A DNA stretch of 64,000 nucleotides from Strigops habroptila (Eukaryota > Chordata > Aves > Psittaciformes > Psittacidae), in NCBI RefSeq assembly GCF_004027225.2, contig NC_044277.2, positions 103,161,725 to 103,225,724 on the forward strand, written 5' to 3'. Below are positions 54,001-62,304 of the stretch, in pieces. A program made the translations under genes and the position numbers. Below the pieces are notes generated by a model that worked only from the letters and a program-made list of their open reading frames with translations, was not told where the DNA came from and searched no databases. Positions within the stretch are counted from its first letter, which is position 1. Each line of letters opens with the position of its first letter.

Positions 54001-56850
54001 ATTATGGTAGCTGTCAGGCATAAGTCGGAACTGAATGCCTCAAGATGCAAAATTTCAACTTGCAGATTAGATGTATCTGATCATTTGGAAAATATTTTAA
54101 CAATTTGGCTGTTAAGGCCCACTTGAAAATAAGCCTGGAATTACTGCTTTCTTCTCAGAAAGAAGTGGAATCAATGATGCTACTTAGGGGTTGGTAATAA
54201 ATATTTTCAAGATCATGCTTTTAATTTTGAAAGGTAATTTGAAGACAGTGATTAAGATATATTTAGAGGGCTACTGCGTTCATAAAACATTTTACAATTA
54301 TACAGTTACTTCCATTACTAATAATTTGCCTTATAAAAACTGAACTAATGCTATAAACTTAATTTACAATGACTGTATACCACTCATACTTCATTCACTG
54401 CTGACAGCAAAAGATCACTGAGCCTCTGTCTTGCATAAAGAACGGGGGAGAGTGTATTAGATAATGCACATCAGAAAATACAAGAGAACTGCATCAAAGT
54501 AAATAATGGCTGCAGTCAGTAGGGAATGCCCTATCTAGCTTTGAACAATTACAACTGTTGATACCCTTTGCTCCATTTTTATCTCACAAATGGACATCCA
54601 TCTTTTCTTCTCATTCTGAGCAAACCCCTTTAAGTTCTGTAGATTAAACAGTCTGGCCACTTCACAAGCCTTCACACATAAGGGGCACTACGTAAACTGA
54701 CATAAATTGGACCACAGGGCTACACTAGCTAAGGAAGCAAGAGCAATTTTTATGCACCTGAGCAGTAACACTGAACTTTACAGATCTGAATCAGGTAAGG
54801 AAAATTTAATTTTCAGTGTTTCATTTTGTTTCTATTCACATTTAAAAGAAGTAAGTTAAGATTCCCTCCTGCAGCATGACTTAGAAGAGTGTTTACGCTG
54901 ACACAGCTACACTGATTCAGTGCTTACGGACTGTTCATAACAGAAATTTCTCATGGAAGGTAGCTCTAGTTCTTCATTCCTCCCTTTCATACTCAACCCA
55001 CTGGGCCAAGTGTATTTTGCAGGCTTCAGGACACGTATTGTATGTTCAATACCAGATTAGTCCCAAGATGAGAAAGAATACTGAAAAAGCCTGCCAAACT
55101 GCAGTGACAGCTCTCTGCTAAATCACTAGCAACATCTGCCTTAACACTGTCATGAAGCTGACATTCTCCCAGAGGCCTGCTGCCTTCAGTGGGATTGTGA
55201 ATCCGTGGAAAAATCCATACCTGGAGATCACTATGGGATTTTTCTCCCTGCTTGCTCCTGGATCCACCTTCTTTGAACAGCAAAGCCCATTCTAGATGTC
55301 ATATAAAGGTAAGTAAATAAATAGCTACATACCCAGCATTTTCTGTTTTGAAATATGTTCAATCACCCATCTAGGCACCCGCTTTGCCTGGTCATAAGAC
55401 AGTGCATGATTTGTGTAACATCTGGTTTCTGTTCCAGCTTCAGGGAATCCATACATTTCCAGTAAAGACTCTTCTACTGGTTCTAAGGAGAAAAATAAAC
55501 AGGAAGCCATCCACAGATGAAATGTGATCAGAAACAGTAAGAAAAACATCTCAGTGGATGTAAACATATTGTACAGGGTACTACTTGAGGTTACTGCCAC
55601 AATTAAGACTTAAAAAAATACAAAGGGAGATATTCAGTGAAGCTCCATTCTACCAAAAAGGTTGTGATCTTCGTCATGTCCTCACATGAGGATCTCACCT
55701 CTAGGTCTAACTCACCCACTCACCTAGGAATCACTCTGGGCTTGCCTCCGTAAGAAAAGGTATTTAGGGACAAATCAGGCAAAAAGGAATTATGGACACA
55801 GGAGATCCACACATACATTTCACCTTTCAGAGCTGGATATCGCATTCCTCCTCATACACCGAGCTGTACAAGTTGAGCACAAGCATGAATCCTGCCCTCA
55901 CTGGAACGCTCACGCTCTGCTGAATGAATGAAAACTTCACGTCGAGATTTTTTGAGGTTTTTTTGCAAGCAACGTTTTTCTCTCATGGAGGAATGTTTAC
56001 ATCTGTCTTACTGACTTCCTCGTCCTCCAGACATGTGTTCGACAGCAACTCACATTTTTTGAACCATTCTTCCTATGCTTTCCAACACTCTAGTACTTTT
56101 AAAACCTTCAGGCTGCAGAGAAAACCACTCGTTCCCACCAGGCCCCAGTGCCCCAGACCAGCTCCCTGCTCCCTCCCTCCCTCCCAGGTGAACAGCCACC
56201 CCTCGTGCTGGACTTGTCTTCCGAGGACAAGCAACAGCTAAAATTGAGTTACAGCCTGACCTGTGTGTTTATTAAAATAAACATATCTATATCTATGCGT
56301 GTGTATGTTATGAGGAAGTTACCAGACCTCACAGAACTGCTCTCCACTGCAACACGACACATTTGCAGCCAACGCGGCAGCAGCACAAGCCACTTTCCTC
56401 ACCAACATTTCAGTGTGAGCAAGCGCAGCGAGGGGAAGCTGCCTTTTAATTCAAGTTACAGCCCAGCATCCTCAAATAACCTTCCCCCTCCCTCCCAGCC
56501 CGATGCAGGTACTAGGGGAACTCCCGGCCCTCCCGGGACCTTTGGGATGGATGCGGCTGGGAGAAAGCCCCTTTGAGAGGAGGGAACGGGATTAGGGACG
56601 GGGCAGCTGTGGGGAGCGGGGCTGCGCAGAGCCGCTGTGGCTCCCACCCCGCAGAGCCACGAGGCAGCCGCGCCCGGCCTCCCCTCAGCCCGCGGCTCTT
56701 ACCCTCCAGCAGGACTGGCCCGGGACCCGGCTCCGCCTGGCTCTGGCTGCGGAGGAGCCGCCACGCAGCCCAGCACGACGCAGCGGCGCCCGCCGCGGCC
56801 CCGCACACGAAGCCGCCCAGGAAGCGGCGGTGGCGGCGGAAGGCCGCCAT
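35633..56850 (-). CDS. EXOG: EXOG, mitochondrial exo/endonuclease G-like (six exons, complete coding sequence)
   Basis: Coding sequence on the minus strand: join of 56850-56703, 55482-55333, 52090-51951, 50240-50164, 47316-47202 and 36094-35633, stop TGA included. This is 1092 nt, 363 residues; the human protein has 368. Residues 9-34 form a Gly/Ala-rich hydrophobic segment after a basic N terminus, matching the inner-membrane anchor of EXOG. The beta-beta-alpha metal nuclease core follows, with SRGHMAPAG (His135, equal to human catalytic His140) and NNAGFWNR (Asn166, equal to human metal-binding Asn171). The C-terminal part, about residues 290-363, corresponds to the EXOG wing domain. EndoG has DRGH where EXOG has SRGH, so this is EXOG and not ENDOG. 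Every junction is GT-AG and keeps frame. Known role of the family: dimeric 5' exonuclease and endonuclease on DNA and RNA, acting in mitochondrial DNA repair and RNA-primer removal. Identification is from recalled family sequence, not a search. Confidence 0.96.
36254..36330 (+). mobile_element. LTR fragment (5' end) in EXOG intron 5
   Basis: The segment starts TGTACTGGGTCTGGCTAGGA and continues through GGAGTTAATTTTCTCC and GCTGTGCTTTGCAT. This resembles the beginning of another widespread avian ERV LTR. Only about 75 bases are recognisable before similarity is lost. It lies antisense to EXOG. Confidence 0.6.
37439..37466. repeat. T/ATTT-rich tract
   Basis: ATTT units followed by a T run inside EXOG intron 5. 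Confidence 0.85.
37801..38283 (-). mobile_element. CR1 LINE fragment in EXOG intron 5
   Basis: It starts TCATAGAATCATAGAATGG (reversed terminal octamers) and continues through CCACTAGACCAGGTTGCTCC, CAACCTGGCCTTGAACACT and CTTCTCTGGGTAATCTGTG to TTCTCATGTTGGGGCCCCAG. About 480 bases are preserved, covering the 3' UTR and the end of ORF2. It lies in the same sense as EXOG and is 5'-truncated. Confidence 0.95.
40402..40417. repeat. Poly(A) tract in EXOG intron 5
   Basis: About 16 consecutive A residues. Confidence 0.85.
47202..47316 (-). CDS. EXOG: EXOG coding exon 5
   Basis: 115 nt, phase 2 in and phase 0 out, acceptor TATATTCCAG and donor GTATGC. It encodes MEMYCRELTERFEDVWIVSG followed by PLTLPQTNDDGKKSVTYQ, the strands that follow the metal-binding helix in the family. 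The human exon differs by only a few residues. Confidence 0.95.
47317..50163 (-). other. EXOG intron 4 (2.8 kb)
   Basis: Donor GTGAGA, acceptor TATATTCCAG. It contains the 29-bp tandem duplication at 48124-48176 and an open stretch at 49660-50016 that is best explained by chance. Otherwise nothing recognised. Confidence 0.85.
48124..48176. repeat. 29-bp tandem duplication in EXOG intron 4
   Basis: The 24-base block ATCAGAATTAGCAGGAATGA plus GCCC occurs twice (48124-48147 and 48153-48176) with no mismatch, at a period of 29 bases. Confidence 0.9.
50164..50240 (-). CDS. EXOG: EXOG coding exon 4 (metal-binding Asn)
   Basis: 77 nt, phase 0 in and phase 2 out, acceptor CTTTTCTCTATGCAG and donor GTGAGA. 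It encodes RAMAETFYLSNIVPQ followed by NYENNAGFWNR. Asn166 aligns with the magnesium-coordinating Asn171 of human EXOG. This exon was also found only by reading for splice sites. Confidence 0.94.
50241..51950 (-). other. EXOG intron 3 (1.7 kb)
   Basis: Donor GTAGGA, acceptor CTCTATGCAG. It carries a candidate MIR-like remnant (about 51586-51655, listed separately) and a T-run near 50460. Otherwise no feature seen. Confidence 0.85.
51586..51655. repeat. Candidate MIR/CORE-SINE remnant in EXOG intron 3
   Basis: The run CTTCATTTTACAGACAGACA followed by GTGACCCAAAAGAAGTTGAC and AAGACTTGCTTAACAC follows the order of the MIR core (CATTTTACAGATGAGGAAAC, then the AAGTTAAGTGACTTGCC-type block) with many mismatches. 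Judged by eye only. Confidence 0.4.
51951..52090 (-). CDS. EXOG: EXOG coding exon 3 (catalytic SRGH motif)
   Basis: 140 nt, phase 1 in and phase 0 out, acceptor ATTCTTCAG and donor GTAGGA. It encodes NADRRHCKFRPDPNIP, then SAVNEDYLGSGWSRGHMAPAG and DNKFST. The His of SRGH (residue 135) is the general base of the beta-beta-alpha metal nuclease. The exon is too short to stand out as a long reading frame and was found by reading the minus strand between exons 2 and 4. Confidence 0.94.
52091..55332 (-). other. EXOG intron 2 (3.2 kb)
   Basis: Donor GTATGT, acceptor ATTCTTCAG. It contains a same-strand open stretch at 52476-52961 that lacks an ATG at its 5' end and matches nothing I recognise, plus short A-runs. 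Mostly ordinary AT-rich intron sequence. Confidence 0.85.
55333..55482 (-). CDS. EXOG: EXOG coding exon 2
   Basis: 150 nt entered at phase 1 after the acceptor TTTTTCTCCTTAG and left through donor GTATGT. It encodes PVEESLLEMYGFPEAG followed by the highly conserved stretch containing CYTNHALSYDQAKRVPRW and ending KQKMLG. This opens the nuclease core. The match to human EXOG in this stretch is nearly residue for residue. Confidence 0.96.
55483..56702 (-). other. EXOG intron 1 (1.2 kb)
   Basis: The intron begins GTAAGA inside the CpG island and ends TTCTCCTTAG. Its first 200 bases are GC-rich, the rest ordinary. No repeat family could be named and no alternative exon with good splice sites was seen. 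Confidence 0.85.
56703..56850 (-). CDS. EXOG: EXOG coding exon 1
   Basis: 148 nt of coding sequence starting MAAFRRHRRFLGG and ending after VLLE plus one nucleotide, with donor GTAAGA. The ATG sits in GCCGCCATGG, an ideal Kozak context, and gives an N terminus of nearly the human length. It encodes arginines followed by an Ala/Gly-rich membrane segment. The exon is extremely GC-rich and lies in the CpG island. The frame stays open upstream, but only a GTG is available there, so this ATG is preferred. Confidence 0.94.
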
Positions 56851-56941
56851 GGCGGCGGGCGGAGGGGCATCCGAGGCGGCGGGCTGAGCCACACCGCCCC
56901 CTGCCGGCTCGGCCACGGCGGCGCGGACGCCTGGTCGCCAT
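56703..56941 (-). other. Candidate upstream ORF overlapping the EXOG start
   Basis: A minus-strand ATG at 56941-56939 sits in GCCGCCATGGCG, as strong a Kozak context as the EXOG start 91 bases downstream, and in another frame. It would read MATRRPRRRGRAGRG and onward across the EXOG start. If spliced like EXOG, it would stop at a TGA early in exon 2. It matters only if transcription starts upstream of 56941, which is unknown. The Arg-rich product resembles chance translation of GC-rich DNA. Confidence 0.35.
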
Positions 56942-57259
56942 GGCGGCGTCGCCTCAGCGAGGGGAAACGACACGCGAGGAAAGAGAGAAGCGGGATTTGA
57001 CAGCTCTGAAAAACGGAGAGCGAAGGCGCGGGGCTCGCCCTCCCGGGGACTGCCCGAGGAGGGGTGCCTAAGCTAGCCCCCCGCAGCAAGGCCGGGGGCG
57101 ATGGTCCTCGGCTCCAGCTCCGAAGGATGGTGCAGGGTTGGGTTTAGCCACCATTTGGTGACTTGACATCAGACTTTTTGTCAGGAAAACTACCAACTCA
57201 ATTATTACTGTTTTTCCCTCACAGGAGCCTGTTAATGTTCCTGACAGCCTCATGTAAAG

Positions 57260-57494
57260 GGTAGACTTAGATTAAATATTAGGAAGAAATTACTCACAAT
57301 GAGGGTGGTGAGGCCCTGGCACAGGTTGCCCAGAGAAGCTGTGGCTGCCCGGTCCCTGGCAGTGTTCAAGGCCAGGTTGGACGGGGCTTGGAGCAATCTG
57401 CTCTAGTGGAAGGTGTCCCTGCCCATGGCAGGGGGTTGGAACTGGATGAGCTTTAAGGTCCCTTCCAACCCAAACCATTCTGTGATTCTACGAT
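57260..57494 (+). mobile_element. CR1 LINE 3' end upstream of EXOG
   Basis: Plus orientation: AGATTAAATATTAGGAAGAA, GAGGGTGGTGAGGCCCTGGC, GGCCAGGTTGGACGGGGCTT and CCTTCCAACCCAAACC, ending in the octamer pair ATTCTGTGATTCTACG. This is the only CR1 copy in the window facing this way. It lies about 400 bases upstream of the EXOG start codon, between the CpG island and the presumed ACVR2B end. Confidence 0.93.
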
Positions 57495-58289
57495 GTGGGT
57501 CCACTGTAAGCATTTCCAACCCAGCACCAAGCAAGAGGCATTTTTGCTGAGGACCAGTTTAACAACAGAAAAACATGAGGGTGGCGTCACCATGCCATCA
57601 CTTTACCACAAGCAGCTTTTTGTTTTGTTTTGTTTACTAACAGCCTCCCTTAATTGAGGAAAATACCCAGCCATCCTTGTTAAGGACCTGGCTGTACAGT
57701 ATCTGGGGGCACACTACGAATAGGGGCATGCTGGTTCATACCATTCATGGCTCTAACAGCAGTTGTACATTTGGTGTTCACTTCCAGTGACTGAAGGTAT
57801 TAGTGGTCAAGTTTTTGTAAATCAGGTTGGAACCATTTAAGCAATCACTGTCCTTTGCTCTCTCCTCTGATCTTCTGCTAGAGCTGGTGGAAGGGAAGGG
57901 CAGACTCTTCTCTGCATGGTCCTGGGACTCAGCTTAAACCCCTGACCAGTGCCAGTTGCAGCTACATTGCTGGACTTTATTGATACAGCTTAGCATGCAT
58001 GTAATGCGCTGTATGAACGGTTCTTTGCTGGGAGTAATAAGCAGTGTTACCACAGAGCTAAAGAGACAACACGATTAAAAGGATGCAGTGGTTCGAGCTC
58101 ATTCCCTCTTCCCTTTGGAGGAGTTCGCAAATGATAGGTAGTAGAGGCTTCAGCTATGACTCTTTAGGGATTTTGGATTGCAGAGATGCCATTAAAACAC
58201 CAAAACATTCTTATATAAGAAGGGAAGTACTCCAGCTACATGCCAAATACAATAAAACAACAATGATTTTTAACATCGCACCACCAAGA
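57495..58289. other. Spacer between CR1 and the presumed ACVR2B 3' end
   Basis: About 800 bases without a gene. It has a TTTTG-unit run near 57620. With the CR1 copy it makes up the short gap of roughly 1.2 kb between the EXOG CpG island and the neighbouring poly(A) site. Confidence 0.6.
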
Positions 58290-58313
58290 GAAGCAGTTAT
58301 TTGTAATTTACTG

Positions 58314-58319
58314 TTTATT
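58314..58319 (-). terminator. Poly(A) signal, presumed ACVR2B 3' end
   Basis: Minus-strand AATAAA followed, after about 40 bases, by a G/T-rich element (TTGTTGTTTTATTGT on the minus strand, about 58250-58272). Another AATAAA lies upstream at 58424-58429. The arrangement is that of a functional vertebrate poly(A) site. Confidence 0.5.
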
Positions 58320-58626
58320 TTCATATACAAAAAGATAAACTTGAAATAGTTCTTTCTAGTTTTTTCCTCCTATCTGTTGGGGTGTAGCTGCTTCACACAG
58401 GGCAAATACTACATTCATACTGGTTTATTCGGGCACCCAGTGCAAAGCTGAAGCAGCAAAACTCCAACTTGGCAGATCTAATTTCAAACTTGAGACTCAT
58501 TTCTAAAATACCACAGTAAAAAGGAACAAAGATCCACTGCAAATTCATGAACTATGATACAATGTTCTTTCCAAAATGTCTTCATTTCATAACTGCAATA
58601 CAATGGATATCTGCATTAGGCCATTT

Positions 58627-58685
58627 TATATATACATTTTATATATATATACTTCTGCAGAATATATATATAAAATATACATATA
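58627..58685. repeat. Imperfect AT palindrome around TTCTGCAGAA
   Basis: TTCTGCAGAA (58653-58662) is a perfect palindrome. Its flanks are TA-rich arms that pair with each other over about 20 bases with a few bulges. As RNA it would fold into a long hairpin. Confidence 0.75.
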
Positions 58686-60812
58686 GAAAAAATCAGCACA
58701 CTTCAATCCAAAAGGGGTTACAGCAACGAGCTTAACTCTCCGTATACTTTTTTCTTTAACAGGATACTTCAGTATAACTTTTGTTAACTCAGTAGTACAA
58801 GCTATCTCTGTTCTACATTTTTATAGCTACAAGAGTGAAATATAACCTACAACATTTACATTTCACATATCTTGGTATACAAACAGTACTTATTGAATTT
58901 GAGCCAAGGACCAAAAGACTCTTTAAAAATTATTTCACCATCTGATAGAGCTTCCTGTAATTTACACTCAGTTTATTCTGCAATCTTCTAAATCATTTAC
59001 TTAATCTCATAGTTTGAGTTTAAATCCATTCAAACTGGAAATCCTGGAGAAACAGGTTACTGCAAACTCTTATGTATACTCTATATATACAAGTTAAGTA
59101 ACACAGCGTAATAAGACTTAGCTATTTATCCTAAAACTGATATACACATATTTCACTACGCTAGACGAGTCTTAGGATTTTTTATTTTACTTCTTTAAAT
59201 AAAGCACAAATTTAGAAGTAGCTGGTAAAACTTACAATAAGATGGTTTAAAATGACAAATGGTTAGGGTGAGATTTCTTTCTGCTGGTGCCAAAACATTT
59301 TCTTGTGAGTTTTGTACTATGCTGTGTTGTTTAACTGTATGCATCTAATGTTACATGCAGAAAGCTCTTTCCACAAGAATTGACATCAAACTGTACTTAG
59401 TCAACTTTACAGTATAAAATTTGTTAAACTTAAGGACGAATGTGAAAATATTAACAGGTGAAAGATCGGGCTTTCAACTCTATCATGAGGATCATGCAGA
59501 ATTCATAAGCAGATAGTTTGAGCAGATTGACAATGGCATTGTGCAGACTTACGGCATAGAATTGAGGTCAAGAATGTTACTTAGTTTGCAGTAACCACCT
59601 CCTTCAATTCTCATCCACCAACAGATTGACTTTTGCATCATAGTTATTCCATTGGAAGGCCAGCAGCATTGCAAAATGCCTCCTTCTGGGAGATTTTAGT
59701 ACTTTTGTAAATGATTTACCAAAGATAATCTTAAACCATCAATAGCCACAGAAGCATCAGACAGTTGGGGAAAAAATGAGGAAAAAGAAACATCTCCTTT
59801 CCTTTCATAACAGTAATAGTGACTTAATTACTAGCCATTAATTACCAATAGTTAATTAAGTGAATTACTAGTACTAGTAAATTCATTACTATTTGGATTG
59901 GAAAGCTACTATTTTTTCCAATTAAAATTGACTATAATGTTGCATCAGCTACATCAATACATTTTTTAAAAACAGACGTTTGGGAGGGGAACAATAAAAC
60001 GTTAATGACAAAAATGGTCTTTTTATTTTTCCCCAGAAAACATAACCTGAAGAGAATTGTCTTCAGCAAAGTACCATTAAGAAGTCACTGTGGTTGAATA
60101 TCTGCTTGTATGAGAAGGCTCTTGGGAGAAGGTAGTTGGGAAAAGGAAAGGGCCAGATAGGTTCTAGGTCTTGTCAACATACTTTTTTGCTATCTATGAA
60201 GTTGCTCTAGTACTAAGTCCACCTTCTGGAGCTACGAAATGCTTCAGCCTCCTTCCTCCTCCTATGCCATGGCTGGATTTTTGGTTTGGGTTGGTTTTTT
60301 TGATGTTCTAACAGGAGTGGCAATACAGAGATGCCAGTGACTACTGAATTAGGATTTTAATTGACTAGGATGGTTACTGGTTAAACTTCAGTTCCTCAAA
60401 ACAGTGGAAAAGTTGAATGAAGTATGGCCAATACCTTTCTCTTCACAAAAACCCCAGAAGCTATCATGTCTTCCCAGAACATTTTTTAGTTTTGCAATAC
60501 TAAGCTTACTGGAATGTTATACATTGAATTTTGGTTGATGGTTTGGGGTTTTTTTAACAACCAGAAACATTAAGAGGCCTCTGCTTCAAAATGGGCCAAA
60601 AAAATGCATAAATAGCATTTTAATCACATCATCTGCCCCATTAAAATACTGAAATAAAAGGCTAATAAAGGAAGCACTTTTCAGAAAACACTTTCTTGAT
60701 AAACATCCAGCACAATGCCATTATAGAGCTTCAGAGAAGCCCTTCTGGTTTCAATGTTGGAAAACAAAAAGTTTTGCTTTTTTCCTTCAGTCCTTGGGGA
60801 ATACGCTCCATT

Positions 60813-60882
60813 TACATATATATAACATATACATATGTGTATATATGTATATGATACATATATATAAACACCCATATATAGC
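60813..60882. repeat. TA/CA-rich alternating tract
   Basis: About 70 bases of ATATAT, ACATAT and GTATAT units with local dyad symmetry around CATATG. A compound microsatellite. Confidence 0.8.
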
Positions 60883-62289
60883 AAGGTTCCTGTTTGTGTA
60901 TGTTACAATATTGTAGTATCAAGGAGAATCCAGATAGCAACACTGTTTAACATGAGGTTTGAGGTAACTGGTTCTTGAAATACCTGGATCACAGACTGCA
61001 TCCAGAAATAACAGCTGGGCAATGAAAAGTGTTTTTTCAGACAGAAAAACTAGTAAAAGGTGAAAAAAAGAGAAAGCTTACAGCAGTTGCTTTTACATGG
61101 AAAAATAAAGGCACAACAGAATAGCATTACATTTCAGAACAGCTGCGTGGACGTAACACAAGCATCACCTCTTTCTGTGGAAGTGTCCTGACAAAAAGGA
61201 TTACTGCTTACTCTAGAGGTTACTGCTTCAGTCAGGGAACTGAGCATCACCCTAAAACTAGAGTTTTGAAAGAGAAGTCCCATGTAAGTAAAGGACCAGG
61301 TGTGTTTAAGAAAGTGCTCCAGGAACACACACGCACTCATGGTCCCACAGAATTGGATGGCAGCGCTCCCCTTGGCTTCCACAAGGCTAGGATTTCACTG
61401 AGAACATGGATGCAGGTCTCGGCAATTACAGGAGCCTGCCTGAGGTCACCTAAGCACTAATTTCAAAAGGCACACTGTCAAACCAGCTTCAATGGATTGT
61501 GGTGCATTGTTTGGTTTAAAGCTTTTTTCCGTAACTCTTACCCCACTGGCACTGTGCTGTCTAGATTAAGGGCAGCAAAAAGACTGGAGTGAATTTTAGG
61601 TCCAATGGGAAAAGTTAGCTTAAGTGAAAAGAATACATTGTAAAGTTTTTTCTTTCATACTTTTAGAATACCTTGGATTGGGTACACAAATTTGGAACGC
61701 TTTTTTCCAAAGTAGGACTTTGGACATGACAGTGCTCCTTTTCTTTAGTGCCTCTAACCCAGACTGTGAAATCCGACACTGGGAACACAGAACATGTATC
61801 TACATGTTCTGGTGAGGCCTGATTAGTTCTGTCACTTCAGAGAGAAGGAACTTCTAGGAATTGGTTTTATCAGGACTCTACTGGCAACAGCTCCTTACAG
61901 ATCATATTGTCAATGCAGCAGATGCAGCTGCTATAAATGGATACGGCAGCAAGTGAGATCAGCCCGGCTATTTGGTCTTGGTAAATTCTTAACACCCTGA
62001 CTTCACAACTCACTGCAGCATCACGGCATATGCCAAAAGGCACACTGCTCACCCATGGATACTCGCATGAATACATGAAAAAGCTCTTCCTGGTTAAACT
62101 GAAGATGGTCATAGAAAAGCAATAAGCATCTTTAGCAGAAAGGATGTGACATGCAAGATAACCTAAACATATACTCAGTGTCGCCCTCAAAGCATGTCCA
62201 AGTACATCCAAACTTTCGCCTCAAACTCCTTTCAGGCTAAACTTGTTCTATCCTCTAGACTTTGATGTAGTGCACACTTAATTTAAACA

Positions 62290-62304
62290 TTATATATATA
62301 TATT
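62290..62304. repeat. (TA)n microsatellite
   Basis: A short uninterrupted TA run. A similar one lies at 62429-62443. Confidence 0.8.

Larger units (their letters stand above)
56480..57110 (-). promoter_or_regulatory. CpG island promoter of EXOG
   Basis: A sharply GC-rich, CpG-dense block in otherwise AT-rich DNA surrounds EXOG exon 1. It contains GCCGCCATGG at the start codon, a related palindromic GCCATGGCGGC at 56938-56948 (both resemble YY1 sites) and a GGCGGAAGG ETS-like core near 56832-56841. No TATA box is evident, as is usual for housekeeping CpG promoters. The exact transcription start cannot be placed from sequence. Confidence 0.75.

Noticed and set aside
56512-56973. 153-codon frame suggesting a longer EXOG N terminus and no splicing after exon 1
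   Set aside because: Its first codon is GTG. The ATG at 56850 has an ideal Kozak context and matches the family's N terminus, and a GTAAGA donor ends the exon at 56703.
56637-57071. 144-codon plus-strand frame in the CpG island
   Set aside because: A typical stop-poor antisense frame in GC-rich DNA opposite EXOG exon 1. Only its last 43 codons follow a well-placed ATG, reported as a finding.
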